Of a stretch of 64,000 nt of DNA, positions 53,735 to 63,500 are shown piece by piece. This DNA comes from Pusillimonas sp. T2 (GTDB taxonomy: Bacteria; Pseudomonadota; Gammaproteobacteria; Burkholderiales; Burkholderiaceae_B): NCBI RefSeq assembly GCF_002236805.1, contig NZ_NIQA01000003.1:1-64000 (forward strand), in the 5' to 3' direction. Below the pieces are notes generated by a model, which saw nothing but the letters and a program-made list of their open reading frames with translations, made no database searches and was not told the origin of the DNA. Made by a program: the position numbers and the translations under genes. Within the stretch, counting starts at the first letter, position 1. The number at the start of each line of letters is the position of its first letter.

Positions 53735-54454
53735 ATGTACAGCCTTGAAAATACCGCAGCCCCGCCCATCATCCTTTCGCTGCTGCAATGCTTGGCGCCG
53801 ACTCAAAGCGCCCAACAGGTGGTGGGTTCAAATATTCAGGCCGTCAACACGATACCAAGTCATGCCTTCGCACTGAAAAGGTTGCGACCTCGCCAAGTGC
53901 TGTTCAGGGAGGGGCAACCATTCAACAACATTTATCTTGTACGTACCGGCTACCTTAAAACGGTACGTCACACCGACACCACCCACGAACGCGTATTGCA
54001 TTTTCCAATGATGCTTGATTGGGTGGGATTGGAAGGCATAGGGCTGGGTAATCATGGTTACGATGCCATTGCCCTTACGCACACAGAATTAGTTACCCTC
54101 CCCTTCAACGGTTTGTTGAATGTGGCTCGACAAGATCCAAAGTTGGAGCGCACGCTCTATGAAGCGTTTAGTCTGGCTCAAAGCGCTCACGAGCGCGACG
54201 CCGATTTGATGGCAGTTGTCGGGGCCGAGCAACGCGTGGGCCGATTTCTGGCGCTGCAGGCGCATCGTCATGCCCGGCGCGGGTTGCCTGCCTCGGCTTT
54301 TGCGCTGCCCATGACACGCAAAGACATTGGCGCCTTTCTGGGGCTAAGCCTGGAAACGGTATCCCGTGCGCTATCGGCACTAGACGCGCGCGGCACGATT
54401 TGCGTCGACCGACGCACCATCCATATTATTCACGCACATCACCTTGCCAAATAA
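53735..54454 (+). CDS. Crp/Fnr family transcription regulator
   Basis: A 239-residue regulator with a cyclic-nucleotide-binding fold (about 45-155; YLVRTGYLKTVRHTD) and a helix-turn-helix (LTRKDIGAFLGLSLETVSRAL, about 190-220). The FNR-type N-terminal cysteines of an iron-sulfur cluster are not present (one Cys at residue 19 only), so it is not an oxygen-sensing FNR of the usual kind. GGGAGAG precedes the ATG. It may respond to another ligand. The gene is divergent from the c-di-GMP operon, which makes that operon a possible target. Confidence 0.9.
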   Translation: MYSLENTAAPPIILSLLQCLAPTQSAQQVVGSNIQAVNTIPSHAFALKRLRPRQVLFREGQPFNNIYLVRTGYLKTVRHTDTTHERVLHFPMMLDWVGLEGIGLGNHGYDAIALTHTELVTLPFNGLLNVARQDPKLERTLYEAFSLAQSAHERDADLMAVVGAEQRVGRFLALQAHRHARRGLPASAFALPMTRKDIGAFLGLSLETVSRALSALDARGTICVDRRTIHIIHAHHLAK

Positions 54455-54483
54455 CAATCAGCGTCGTACGAAGGTGCTGCTTG

Positions 54484-54936
54484 TTAGTCGATGCTCAGGG
54501 TTTTAGCGCCATTGCCGCCAGCTTTTTTAGGCAGGGTCAGCTCAAGCACGCCGTCTCGGTAACGCGCGCTGGCCTTGCCTTGGTCAATATCGTGCGCCAA
54601 TGTAAAGCTGCGCATCTGTTCGCCAAAATAGCGTTCGCGACGCACCACTTTTTCATCTTTTTTCTCTTCCTTTTCCTGGCGTACCTGGGCCGAAATACTG
54701 ACTTGGTTCCCGTCAATGCTGACTTTGATGTCGTCTTTTTTTACACCCGGTATTTCAGCTTTAATGCGATAAGCGTCGTCGCTTTCAGCCACATCCATCC
54801 GAATGGCAGGCTCGGCGTCAAACGTTTGCAAGCTAGGCCTGAAGCGAAAGTCGTTAAAGAAGGTTTCGAGATTTCGAAACGGCTCGAAACGGGCCAGGTC
54901 ATTGAAGGAACTGATGGGGGTTAATTTGTTGGCCAT
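54484..54936 (-). CDS. Small heat-shock protein Hsp20
   Basis: A 150-residue alpha-crystallin-type chaperone that holds unfolding proteins. The crystallin domain covers about residues 45-140 (SDDAYRIKAEIPGVKKDDIKV), with a C-terminal tail; the ending AKTLSID takes the place of the usual I-x-I motif. The ATG at 54936 is preceded by GGAGG nine bases away; 13 further codons in frame are probably not used. It converges with the Crp/Fnr gene. Typical sigma-32 control is possible but no -10/-35 was located. Confidence 0.93.
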   Translation of the reverse strand: MANKLTPISSFNDLARFEPFRNLETFFNDFRFRPSLQTFDAEPAIRMDVAESDDAYRIKAEIPGVKKDDIKVSIDGNQVSISAQVRQEKEEKKDEKVVRRERYFGEQMRSFTLAHDIDQGKASARYRDGVLELTLPKKAGGNGAKTLSID

Positions 54937-55222
54937 GGTGAGAAGCCTCCGGTTAGACAAAGACGATAAAGACAACTGGACTTGAACTGCACCAAATCAT
55001 CGTAGTGATGCTCGCTGCAGCAATGTTTGACGCTCATCAAATTTCCAGGCTCCGCCAAACGGCTACGGTAATTGCGTCTGGCCTGAAAGCCTGGCCCCTT
55101 CGCCCAAACCTTCCTTTTCTTCTCGCCCTGTTTGCCGCCCCTGGTTGGCTGCGCGCCTTGACCGCATAAAAATTTATCCGTAGAGTTCAGACTCCACCGA
55201 AAACAATATCAACGGAGACACT
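54937..55222. other. Intergenic region upstream of hsp20 and the binding-protein gene
   Basis: Divergent promoters of Hsp20 and the LivJ-like gene must lie here. No riboswitch-like or clear operator structure was recognised. Confidence 0.3.
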
Positions 55223-56377
55223 ATGAAATTCACCCGTAAACTGGCCTCGCTGGCCGTCGCCGGCACGCTTGTTTCTTTCTCGCTGGCCGCCCATGCCGAC
55301 ATCAACGTCGGTATTTCTTTGTCCAGCACTGGTCCGGCCGCAGCGCTGGGTGTACCCGAACGCAATACCGTCCCGCTCTTCCCCACCGAAATCGCGGGCC
55401 AAAAGGTTAATTACATCGTGCTCGACGATGCGACCGATGCTTCACAAGCCGGTAAAAATGCACGCAAGCTCGTCACTGAAGACAAGGTCGATATTTTGTT
55501 CGGCTCCTCTGCCACTCCCACTAGCGTGGCCATGGCCGAAATCGCCAACGAGTACCAGGTGCCTCAAATTGCAGTCGCACCCCTTGATCTGCCCGCCGAC
55601 AAAGACAAATGGGTATTCCGTTCACCCCAGCACGTACGCCTTATGGCGGGCGCACTGGTCGACCACATGAAAGCCAACGGCGTAAAACGTCTGGGCTTCA
55701 TTGGTTACGCCGATGCTTACGGCGAAATCTGGCTGAAAGAAACCAAGCCTCTGGCCGAAGCCGCCGGCATCAAAGTGGAAGACGTCGAGCGCTTTAACCG
55801 CAACGACACCAGCGTGACGGGTCAGGCCGTGAAACTGGTGGCTGCCAAGCCCGATGCCATACTGGTGGTCGCTTCGGGCACGCCCTCAGTCTTGCCCCAG
55901 GTCACACTGCAAGAGCGCGGTTTCAAAGGTCAAATCTATCAAACCCACGGCACGGCAACCAAAGAATTCATCCGGGTAGGTGGTAAAGCCGTCGAGGGCA
56001 CTATTTTGCCCGTTGGTCCAGTTGTCGTCGCCAGTCAGTTGCCCGACTCGCACCCGTCCAAGCAAGCGGGTATCGACTACACCCGTCGTTACGAAGAAAA
56101 ATACGGTGCGGGTTCCTTCTCTTCGTTCGGCGCGCAAATTTACGACGCCTATTTGTTGCTGGAAGCCGCCGTTCCGGTGGCACTGAAATCGGCCAAGCCA
56201 GGTACACAAGAATTCCGTGCCGCCCTGCGCGATGCGCTTGAGCAGTCAAAAGAAGTCGTCGGGCTGCATGGTGTTTTCAATATGACACCCACCGATCACT
56301 TCGGCCACGACGAGCGTGCACGCATGCTGATTCGTGTTGAAAACGGTGATTGGAAACTGATCTCCGACAACAAGTAA
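55223..56377 (+). CDS. Branched-chain amino-acid-type ABC substrate-binding protein
   Basis: A 384-residue periplasmic binding protein with a Sec signal (about residues 1-25, LASLAVAGTLVSFSLAAHADI) and the LivJ/Leu-Ile-Val binding fold: VGISLSSTGPAAALG, LDDATDASQAGKNARKLV, DVERFNRNDTSVTGQAVKL, and HATKE segments. GGAG precedes the start. No permease or ATPase gene is adjacent, so the binding protein is an orphan here. The ligand could be an amino acid, an aromatic acid or another small acid. Confidence 0.92.
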   Translation: MKFTRKLASLAVAGTLVSFSLAAHADINVGISLSSTGPAAALGVPERNTVPLFPTEIAGQKVNYIVLDDATDASQAGKNARKLVTEDKVDILFGSSATPTSVAMAEIANEYQVPQIAVAPLDLPADKDKWVFRSPQHVRLMAGALVDHMKANGVKRLGFIGYADAYGEIWLKETKPLAEAAGIKVEDVERFNRNDTSVTGQAVKLVAAKPDAILVVASGTPSVLPQVTLQERGFKGQIYQTHGTATKEFIRVGGKAVEGTILPVGPVVVASQLPDSHPSKQAGIDYTRRYEEKYGAGSFSSFGAQIYDAYLLLEAAVPVALKSAKPGTQEFRAALRDALEQSKEVVGLHGVFNMTPTDHFGHDERARMLIRVENGDWKLISDNK

Positions 56378-56396
56378 ACTGGGCTTTTCCGCCGGC

Positions 56397-56424
56397 GGGC
56401 GTGCCTTCGGGTACGCCCGTTTTT
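56397..56424 (+). terminator. Rho-independent terminator of the binding-protein gene
   Basis: GGGCGTGCC and GGTACGCCC form a 9-bp stem (one G-U pair) around a TTCG tetraloop (56406-56409), followed by GTTTTTA. Confidence 0.93.
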
Positions 56425-56514
56425 ATTTGGCATCCATAGGCTTGGGCAAGATAGCGTCCTTTCTGGGTAGCCCTACTATAAAATGATAGCCATCACTTAT
56501 TTTCAGAGGTCAAA

Positions 56515-56937
56515 ATGAATACGATTCTGGTGCCCGTCGACGGTTCGCAACACGCTTTACATGCCGTCAAGGCGGCCATTACTGCGGCAGGTAAAACCGG
56601 CGCCAGTCTTTACGTCATCACCGTGCAGGCACCCGTATTTACTTCAAACGTCAAACGTTTTGTAGCCCCCGAAACTATCGACGAGTACTACCACGACGAG
56701 GGTGAAAAGGCCCTGAAAGACGTGCGCGAATTGCTGAATACCGAGGGTGTGGCAGCCAGTGTCGAAATTATGGTCGGCCCGGTGGCCGAAACCGTGGTCG
56801 AATATGCGCAAAAGCACGGCTGCGACCTGATTATTATGGGCACGCGGGGTATGGGTGCAGTGTCAAACCTGGTGTTGGGTTCTGTGGCTACCAAAGTTAT
56901 CAGCTTAAGCCCGGTACCGGTAATGCTGGTCAAGTAA
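56515..56937 (+). CDS. Universal stress protein, UspA family
   Basis: A 140-residue small ATP-binding stress protein. The opening MNTILVPVDGSQHALHAVK and the nucleotide motif GTRGMGAVSNLVLGSVATKV (G-x2-G-x9-GS) are visible, so it belongs to the ATP-binding UspFG-like class. AGAGG precedes the ATG. It is a monocistronic gene. Confidence 0.94.
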   Translation: MNTILVPVDGSQHALHAVKAAITAAGKTGASLYVITVQAPVFTSNVKRFVAPETIDEYYHDEGEKALKDVRELLNTEGVAASVEIMVGPVAETVVEYAQKHGCDLIIMGTRGMGAVSNLVLGSVATKVISLSPVPVMLVK

Positions 56938-56951
56938 GCCAGGTAAGCCGG

Positions 56952-58367
56952 CTAGCCCGCATAGCGCGTGTTTTCGGGCCCGGTCATTGCTGCCGGGTCT
57001 ACCCACTGATCGTACTGGCTGGCCGTTAAGTATCCCAATGCCAATGCGGCTGCGCGTAAAGTGGTCGATTCGGCATGTGCCTTTTTCGCGATGGCGGCGG
57101 CCTTGTCGTAACCAATGTGGGGGTTAAGGGCCGTGACCAGCATTAAATTTTGCGACAGATTGTGCTCGATACGACCCATATCGGGTACAAGCCCTGCAGC
57201 GCAATGCGCATTAAACGTCTGGCACGCATCACCCAGCAATTGAACGCTTTCAAGCACGTTGTGCACCATGACTGGCTTGTACACATTAAGCTGGAAATTA
57301 CCCTGTGTACCAGCAAAGGCCGTTGCCGCATCATTGCCAAACACTTGCACGCACACCATCGTCAAGGCCTCGCATTGGGTGGGGTTGACCTTGCCGGGCA
57401 TAATCGAAGACCCTGGCTCATTTTCCGGGATTTGAAGTTCGCCAATGCCGCAACGCGGGCCGCTGGCCAGCCAGCGCACGTCATTGGCCATTTTCATCAG
57501 ACCACCGGCCAGCGTGCGTAGCGCGGCCGATACGTCAACCAGCGCGTCGTGTGCTGCCAATGCAAAAAACTTGTTAGGTGCCGACCTGAAGGGCAACCCG
57601 GTTTCCTGGGCAATATATGCTGCGGCCCGATTGCCGAATTCGGGGTGAGCATTCAAGCCTGTACCGGTTGCTGTACCGCCAATGGCCAAATCATAAATAC
57701 CTTCAAGTGCACGGCTAACCGCCGCAAGGCCGAAATCGATTTGTGTGACCCATTGGCCTACCTCTTGCCCCAAGGTAATAGGTGTGGCGTCTTGCAGGTG
57801 TGTACGGCCAGTTTTTACGATGTCTTTAAATTCGGCAGATTTTTCTGCCAGCGTATTGCGCAGGCCTTGAACCGACGGGATCAAGTGCATGGTTACTTCA
57901 CACGCCACGGCAATGTGCATGGCGGTCGGAAATGTGTCGTTAGACGACTGCCCTCGATTGACGTGATCGTTAGGGTGAACGGGATGCTTGCCGCCGCGCA
58001 CCGCGCCAGCAATTTCGTTGGCGCGACTGGCAATAACCTCGTTGGCATTCATATTTGATTGCGTGCCCGAGCCCGTTTGAAAAACCACCAACGGGAATTC
58101 GGCGTCGAGCCTGCCCTGCACGACCTCGTCGGCAGCCTGTACAACGAGCTGGGCAATATCAGGCGACAACTCGCCCAAGACAGCATTAGCCTGCGCTGCC
58201 GACTTCTTAAGCACACCCAGGGCGCGAATAATAGACGCCGGCCAAACAAACCGCTGCACGCCAATTGGAAAGTGTTCGATAGAGCGCTGGGTTTGTGCCC
58301 CCCAATAGTGGGCCTCAGGGACCTTGATTTCGCCCATGCTGTCGGTTTCGATGCGGTACTTGGTCAT
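56952..58367 (-). CDS. fumC: Fumarate hydratase class II
   Basis: A 471-residue tetrameric enzyme that interconverts fumarate and malate in the citric acid cycle without an iron-sulfur cluster. The opening is [17 protein letters not shown]; signature [17 protein letters not shown] lies near residue 320, and [13 protein letters not shown] and [16 protein letters not shown] give the active-site residues. The ATG at 58367 has AGGGGG six bases before it; 34 codons of open frame upstream belong to the region overlapping the next gene's end. Class II is stable to oxidants. Confidence 0.97.
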   Translation of the reverse strand: MTKYRIETDSMGEIKVPEAHYWGAQTQRSIEHFPIGVQRFVWPASIIRALGVLKKSAAQANAVLGELSPDIAQLVVQAADEVVQGRLDAEFPLVVFQTGSGTQSNMNANEVIASRANEIAGAVRGGKHPVHPNDHVNRGQSSNDTFPTAMHIAVACEVTMHLIPSVQGLRNTLAEKSAEFKDIVKTGRTHLQDATPITLGQEVGQWVTQIDFGLAAVSRALEGIYDLAIGGTATGTGLNAHPEFGNRAAAYIAQETGLPFRSAPNKFFALAAHDALVDVSAALRTLAGGLMKMANDVRWLASGPRCGIGELQIPENEPGSSIMPGKVNPTQCEALTMVCVQVFGNDAATAFAGTQGNFQLNVYKPVMVHNVLESVQLLGDACQTFNAHCAAGLVPDMGRIEHNLSQNLMLVTALNPHIGYDKAAAIAKKAHAESTTLRAAALALGYLTASQYDQWVDPAAMTGPENTRYAG

Positions 58368-58399
58368 GATGCCCCCTGATGTTGAACTGCCTGCTGAGG

Positions 58400-59437
58400 T
58401 TACCCCGGGTTCTGCAAGCGCTTTGCCCACCATTGCAGGGTATCGAGCAAACGGTTGGCAAAGCCCCATTCATTATCAAACCACACAAACAAATTGGCAA
58501 AGCGCCCGCCATTCAGCCGGGTTTGACTGGTGTCGATAATGGCCGAATGTCGATTATGGTTGAAGTCTATAGAGGCGTGCGGATGGTTGGAACAGTCGAT
58601 CAGACCCGGCAGGGTTGAGGAAAACAGCTCGAAATGCCGATTCAGTGCAGCAACGTCGGTAACCGATTGCAATGTGACCATCAAGTCGATGGCAGAGACG
58701 TTCAGCGTGGGAACCCGGATGGCTTTTGCCTGGACTTTGCCGCCGAGCTCGGGTAACAAGCGCTCTACCCCCTTGGCGAGCCCCGTAGACACAGGCACGA
58801 TGGACTGCATGGCCGAACGCGTCCGTCGGAGGTCGGTATGGTGGTAGCCATCGATAAGCGGCTGATCGTTCATGACCGAATGCAGCGTAGTTAAAAATGC
58901 GTGTTCTATTCCCCAGTGCTGATCGAGTTGCTGCAATACAGGCACAATGGCGTTGGTGGTGCACGAGGCGTTAGACACCAGTTGTTCGGGCCCTTGCAAC
59001 TGCTTGTGGTTCACACCGTAAACAACCGTGCAATCGACGTCGGTAGCGCTATTTGCCGGGTGCGACAACAATAAACGCGGGCAACCCGCATGTATAAAGC
59101 GCATCAGGTCGCCTCGCGTACCGTATTGCCCCGAACACTCAACAACCAGGTCAACATCGTGCGCTCGCCAATCTACGGATTCGGGCTGACGCTCGTGTGT
59201 TACGGCAATATCGGTGCCATTGACGCGTAAACCCAAGGGGCCAACATCGACCTGCCCCGGAAAAATACCGTGTGTCGAATCGTAGCGCGACAAATAAACC
59301 ATACTGTCCAGATCAGACGGCTCGTTGATAAGGACGATTTGAAATATGGACTCAAGGCGCGACTCGTAAAGCGCGCGCAAAAAACTGCGACCGATCCGGC
59401 CATAGCCATTGATGGCAATGCGTAATACCTGAGACAT
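58400..59437 (-). CDS. epd: Erythrose-4-phosphate dehydrogenase-like / GAPDH family protein
   Basis: A 345-residue protein with an NAD-binding start ([18 protein letters not shown]), the catalytic Cys in [13 protein letters not shown], the base in [19 protein letters not shown] and the following [22 protein letters not shown]. The HSVMNDQ rather than HSYTGDQ pattern and the DLRRTR stretch favour erythrose-4-phosphate dehydrogenase, which starts pyridoxal phosphate synthesis, over classical GAPDH. A GAPDH function cannot be excluded. Confidence 0.88.
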   Translation of the reverse strand: MSQVLRIAINGYGRIGRSFLRALYESRLESIFQIVLINEPSDLDSMVYLSRYDSTHGIFPGQVDVGPLGLRVNGTDIAVTHERQPESVDWRAHDVDLVVECSGQYGTRGDLMRFIHAGCPRLLLSHPANSATDVDCTVVYGVNHKQLQGPEQLVSNASCTTNAIVPVLQQLDQHWGIEHAFLTTLHSVMNDQPLIDGYHHTDLRRTRSAMQSIVPVSTGLAKGVERLLPELGGKVQAKAIRVPTLNVSAIDLMVTLQSVTDVAALNRHFELFSSTLPGLIDCSNHPHASIDFNHNRHSAIIDTSQTRLNGGRFANLFVWFDNEWGFANRLLDTLQWWAKRLQNPG

Positions 59438-59447
59438 TGAGATTCAA

Positions 59448-60221
59448 CTAAAAAGTGACTGAAAAACCACCATCGACGACCAGCACATGGCCATTGACGT
59501 ACGACGCACTTGGCGAGGCCAGGAACACCGCCGCGCCGGCGATCTCGCCGGGCTGCGCCCAGCGGCCCAACGGGTTGCGCCCCACCACAACAGGGCCCCG
59601 AACCGGGTCTGCTGCCAGTTCGCGATTGCTTTCTGTAGCAAAGGTACCCGGGGCAATGCCATTGCTGGTGACACCGTAGGGCCCGTATTCGACGGCAAGG
59701 CTATGTACCATGCCTTGCAGCCCAAGCTTGGCAATGGGGTAAATAGCGTCGCCCGGGCGCGCTAACGGGCCGGCAATAGAAGTTAACGTAATAATGCGAC
59801 CGCCCTGCGCCGGCTTAGCCATCATGCCGGCGGCAGCCAGCTTCGATAAATGAATGGCCGCAACCAAATTGACTTGCATCATCTGGGCAATGTCATCAAG
59901 GGTTGAGGCCCCCAGCGACTTGCGTATGCGAATGCCAACGTTATTGACCAAAATGTCGGGCGTGCCCACCTGCACCTGCAACTGCTCGTAGGCCTGACGC
60001 TGCCCTTGCAAATCGGCAATATCTTGTACCCAGCCCTGGGCCTGAAAACCCGCACTGCGGATGCGGGCAACAGCGGCCTCGACCCGCGCAATATCACGCC
60101 CATTAATAATCACGGTTGCGCCACTGGCAGCGTATGCGCAGGCAATGGCGTAGCCCAGGCCCTGAGTAGAACCCGTAACGAGTGCAAGTTTATTGTTCAA
60201 AGAAAAGTCGGGCGCATGCAT
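59448..60221 (-). CDS. Short-chain dehydrogenase/reductase
   Basis: A 257-residue classical SDR. NAD(P) site: VTGSTQGLGYAIACAYA; the catalytic Ser lies in TLTSIAGPLARPGD and Tyr-x3-Lys in YPIAKLGLQG. The best start is ATG at 60221; a TTG at 60230 is open. It lies 11 bases before the dehydrogenase gene and is read with it. Relatives are gluconate 5-dehydrogenase-type enzymes; the substrate is not known. Confidence 0.9.
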   Translation of the reverse strand: MHAPDFSLNNKLALVTGSTQGLGYAIACAYAASGATVIINGRDIARVEAAVARIRSAGFQAQGWVQDIADLQGQRQAYEQLQVQVGTPDILVNNVGIRIRKSLGASTLDDIAQMMQVNLVAAIHLSKLAAAGMMAKPAQGGRIITLTSIAGPLARPGDAIYPIAKLGLQGMVHSLAVEYGPYGVTSNGIAPGTFATESNRELAADPVRGPVVVGRNPLGRWAQPGEIAGAAVFLASPSASYVNGHVLVVDGGFSVTF

Positions 60222-60316
60222 AATGTGCAAACCTGCAGAAGGTGGCCGTTTTATCGGCCAAAATTACTGTGTCACCCACAGCAAAAAACTGAATTCAACA
60301 AAATAGAAGGATACCA

Positions 60317-60925
60317 ATGAAACTGTATTATCTGCCCGGCGCTTGCCCTCTGGCCACGCAAATTGTGCTCGAATGGATGAAACTGCCTTACGAGCTTCAG
60401 GCCGTCAGCCGCGACGAACTCAAACAACCTGCGTTTCTTGCACTCAACCCCATTGGCTCGGTGCCCGTATTTCAAGACGGCGACTTCACACTGACCCAGA
60501 GCGTCGCGATTGTTGAATACCTGACCGACCTGCACCCGGAATCGGGCTTGCATGGCAGCGATGCGCGTGAACGCGCCGAAGTGCGCCGTTGGTTGAATTT
60601 CTGCAATTCCGACCTGCACCGTACGTTCTCGCTGGTATTTGCGCCGCAAAATTTCTCGGCCGATGAGGCGGGTAAAAACGTTTTGGTCAGCAAAGCCACT
60701 GAACGCGTCCAGTTTTTGTTTGGCGTGGCCGACAAACAGCTCGAAGGTAAAGACTACCTGACTGGCAAGAAGTCAATTGCCGACCCCTACTTGTTCACGA
60801 TCATGACCTGGGCCAAGTTCAAACAAGTTGATCTGAGTGCATACAAAAACCTGGCACGCTTTTTTGACGTGATGGCTAACGATCCGGCCGTTCAGCAGGC
60901 ACAGAAACGCCAACAAGAAGGCTAA
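60317..60925 (+). CDS. Glutathione S-transferase, beta class
   Basis: A 202-residue GST with opening MKLYYLPGACPLATQIVLEW, where Cys10 is the beta-class residue that can form a mixed disulfide with glutathione. NPIGSVPVFQDGDFTLTQSVAIVEYL gives the glutathione site. AAGGA lies before the ATG. A hairpin terminator follows at 60997-61025. Confidence 0.92.
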   Translation: MKLYYLPGACPLATQIVLEWMKLPYELQAVSRDELKQPAFLALNPIGSVPVFQDGDFTLTQSVAIVEYLTDLHPESGLHGSDARERAEVRRWLNFCNSDLHRTFSLVFAPQNFSADEAGKNVLVSKATERVQFLFGVADKQLEGKDYLTGKKSIADPYLFTIMTWAKFKQVDLSAYKNLARFFDVMANDPAVQQAQKRQQEG

Positions 60926-60996
60926 TGCGTTATAGAGCAGAAGACGTTCGCGTCACCGCGCAAGTGCTATCTGCTTAAAAATACCGCCGTAAAATA

Positions 60997-61025
60997 CATA
61001 AAGGGGCCGTTAAGGCCCCTTTATG
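60997..61025. terminator. Bidirectional terminator between GST and the VUT transporter
   Basis: CATAAAGGGGCC and GGCCCCTTTATG form a perfect 12-bp stem with a GTTAA loop, between convergent genes. T-rich and A-rich stem edges suit termination in both directions. Confidence 0.8.
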
Positions 61026-61068
61026 TTGACGCTGCCTGGTAAGACAGCAAGTGAAAGCTTTTACCGTT

Positions 61069-61635
61069 TTACACCGACGCAGACACTGAACGTGACTCTG
61101 GGCGTCCCAGGTTCCACATGAGGGCGCGAAAAGGCGCCAGCAAAGCCAGGTTGACCACCAGCTTCACAGCCAGGTCGCCTACCAGCAGCGATGTCCAGTC
61201 GATGCCGGTACCGGCAAAGGCAAGGCTGAAGAACAATATGGTGTCGAGCGTTGCGCCAGCGACACCGCCAATGAAGGGTGCGCGCCACCAGGCCTGATTA
61301 CGCAAACGGTCGAACACGTAAATATCTAGGAACTGGGCAAACAAAAAGGCAAGGCCCGACGCCATGGCGATACGCGGCGTGGCCACCCAGAACGAAAAAA
61401 TAACCGCAATGATAAAACCAACGGCAGCAACGCGACGCGCGGCCGAAGGGCCAAAACGACGGTTGATCAGATCGGCTACCAGGAAGGCGATGGGATACGA
61501 AATGGCGCCCCAGGTTAACCACTGGTTAATGGGGTATTGCACCAGAATGTTGGAGCCGACCACCACAATGGCCATGGCAATAACGGCAATACCAATCTGG
61601 AGTGCCGACATGGGCACATTAACTTTTGAGTTCAT
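61069..61635 (-). CDS. VUT-family queuosine-precursor transporter (YhhQ type)
   Basis: A 188-residue integral membrane protein with about six helices. It matches the YhhQ/VUT family, which imports queuosine precursors (preQ0, preQ1). Marks are NILVQYPINQWLTWGAISYP, FLVADLINRRFG, and LAFLFAQFLDIYVFDRLRN. The start at 61635 overlaps the proC stop, so proC and this gene are coupled. The C-terminal tail is Ser-rich. Confidence 0.93.
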   Translation of the reverse strand: MNSKVNVPMSALQIGIAVIAMAIVVVGSNILVQYPINQWLTWGAISYPIAFLVADLINRRFGPSAARRVAAVGFIIAVIFSFWVATPRIAMASGLAFLFAQFLDIYVFDRLRNQAWWRAPFIGGVAGATLDTILFFSLAFAGTGIDWTSLLVGDLAVKLVVNLALLAPFRALMWNLGRPESRSVSASV

Positions 61636-62471
61636 TTGGAAAATTCGCGGGCTAGCTCGGAGGCCCGATTATACGCCGCCTGCATGGCATCGTGAACCAT
61701 AGGTGTAAAACCCTGTTGTTCAAATACCGAAAGCGCAGCCGCTGTGGTGCCGCCCTTCGACGTCACGCGTTCGCGCAGAGTTGCAGGCGATTCGGGCGAC
61801 AAGCCGGCCAACTGCGTGGCGCCGTTCAGCGTAGCCAGCGCCAGCATGCGTGACTGTTCAGCAGACAACCCCAGCTTTTCGCCGCCGGCAATTAGGGCTT
61901 CGAGAAACAGAAAGACATAGGCCGGCCCGCTGCCCGACAGTGCCGTCACGGCATCGAGCTGGTCGTCGTTGTCGACCCAAACGACTTCCCCCACGGCTTT
62001 AAGCAACTGTTGGGCCACATTACGGTCGGTGTCTGAAACGCCGTCAAGCGCAAGCAAGCCCGAAATACCGGCCTTGACCAGCGACGGCGTATTGGGCATA
62101 CAACGTACCAGCCGCGTCCAGGGCTGGTCGGGCGTGCCCAGCCAGCGCGCCAGCGTGGCACTATCGATACCTGCGGCAATGCTGATGATCAGAGTGTCGG
62201 GCTTGAGATAGGGGCGGCACGCTGCTACCGTCTCTTTCATGACTTGGGGCTTGACCGCGAAAATCCAGACCTTTTGGCCGGCAAGCTCGGGCCCAGGCGC
62301 TGCAGCCGTACCCACCCCTTGCGCCGACCAGCGTTCGCGCGTGGCCTCGTCAATATCAATAACGTGCACATCACCGGCGCCGCAACGTTTGCCGATAAGA
62401 CCGGCACCGAGCGCCGAAGCCATATTGCCGCCGCCGATAAACGCGAGCGAAAGTTCGTAATTTGAAAACAT
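61632..62471 (-). CDS. proC: Pyrroline-5-carboxylate reductase
   Basis: A 279-residue enzyme that makes proline from pyrroline-5-carboxylate with NAD(P)H. The Rossmann start is LAFIGGGNMASALGAGLI; VRCMPNTPSLVKAGISGL and DAVTALSGSGPAYVFLFLEALI give the active-site regions. Length fits the family. It overlaps the transporter gene by four bases. Between it and oxyR is a short gap of 36 bases with no terminator. Confidence 0.96.
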   Translation of the reverse strand: MFSNYELSLAFIGGGNMASALGAGLIGKRCGAGDVHVIDIDEATRERWSAQGVGTAAAPGPELAGQKVWIFAVKPQVMKETVAACRPYLKPDTLIISIAAGIDSATLARWLGTPDQPWTRLVRCMPNTPSLVKAGISGLLALDGVSDTDRNVAQQLLKAVGEVVWVDNDDQLDAVTALSGSGPAYVFLFLEALIAGGEKLGLSAEQSRMLALATLNGATQLAGLSPESPATLRERVTSKGGTTAAALSVFEQQGFTPMVHDAMQAAYNRASELAREFSK

Positions 62472-62507
62472 GATGAAGAGGCCTGTAAGCGTTGATTTGG
62501 CTGCTGA

Positions 62508-63464
62508 TCAGGGGGCAAAGGATACCATGGGAGCATCGGTATCGAGATACGACACGCCCGGCAAATCGCACTGCCGAACCGCGCGGATCAAGGCTTCCAT
62601 TGCTTCGCGACGCGGAAAGCTCTTGCGCCACGCGATGACGACACGGCGATCGGGGACGGGTTTGCTGAACGGAATATAAGTTAACAAGTCATTGGGGGCG
62701 CCCGAGGTGGGCAAGGAGCTGACGGGCAGCACCGTAATGCCAATACCTGCAGCCACCATATGCCGAATGGTCTCTAGCGAAGAGCCTTCGAAACTGCGCT
62801 GAATGCCGTCATTGCTGGCCGAGAAACGCGCCAGTTCAGGGCATACTTCGAGCACCTGGTCTCGAAAGCAGTGACCTGTGCCCAGCAACAGCATGGTTTC
62901 TTCTTTAAGCTCAGATGCACTAATGCTGGAACGCTTCGCCCAGGGGTGCCTCTTGGGAACGGCGACCACAAAGGGCTCGTCGTAAAGCGGCCGCACTTCA
63001 AGCCCCGTATCCGGAAACGGCAGCGCCATGATGGCGCAATCGATCTCCCCCTGGCGCAGTAGTTCGAGCAAGCGTGAGGTAAAGTTCTCTTGCAGGATCA
63101 ATGGCATTTGCGGGGTGATCTCGATTTGCGCCGGCACCAGGCGGGGCAGCAAGTACGGCCCAATGGTGTAAATCACCCCCACTCGCAGCGGCCCGGCCAA
63201 CGGGTCATGCCCCTGACGCGCAATCTCGCGTAAATTGGCCGTTTCTTCAAGCACGCGCTGCGCCTGCGCAATGACCCGCTCGCCAATCGGCGTCACCGAC
63301 ACCTCGTTGCCGCCGCGTTCGAAAAGCGTGACGCCCAGCTCTTCCTCAAGCTTGCGAATCGCCACCGAAAGCGTCGGCTGACTGACATAGCAAGCATCTG
63401 CAGCCCGACCAAAGTGACGCTCGCGGGCGACGGCGACTATGTATTTAAGTTCAGTGAGCGTCAT
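62508..63464 (-). CDS. oxyR: OxyR-type hydrogen peroxide sensor (LysR family)
   Basis: A 318-residue LysR-type regulator. The helix-turn-helix is MTLTELKYIVAVARERHFGRAADACYVSQPTLSVAIRKLEEELG (long; key residues 1-60). The redox pair is in GTGHCFRDQVLEVCPE, Cys-x8-Cys with the spacing of E. coli Cys199/Cys208. GGAG precedes the ATG. It lies downstream of recG on the same strand, a known order in betaproteobacteria. Confidence 0.95.
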   Translation of the reverse strand: MTLTELKYIVAVARERHFGRAADACYVSQPTLSVAIRKLEEELGVTLFERGGNEVSVTPIGERVIAQAQRVLEETANLREIARQGHDPLAGPLRVGVIYTIGPYLLPRLVPAQIEITPQMPLILQENFTSRLLELLRQGEIDCAIMALPFPDTGLEVRPLYDEPFVVAVPKRHPWAKRSSISASELKEETMLLLGTGHCFRDQVLEVCPELARFSASNDGIQRSFEGSSLETIRHMVAAGIGITVLPVSSLPTSGAPNDLLTYIPFSKPVPDRRVVIAWRKSFPRREAMEALIRAVRQCDLPGVSYLDTDAPMVSFAP

Positions 63465-63500
63465 ATTCGGCTCCGTAGATAAAAACTGAATGAAAGGGCA

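Noticed and set aside
53735-54454. Oxygen-sensing FNR assignment for the Crp/Fnr gene
   Set aside because: The N-terminal cysteine set for a 4Fe-4S cluster is absent; only a general Crp/Fnr call is supported.
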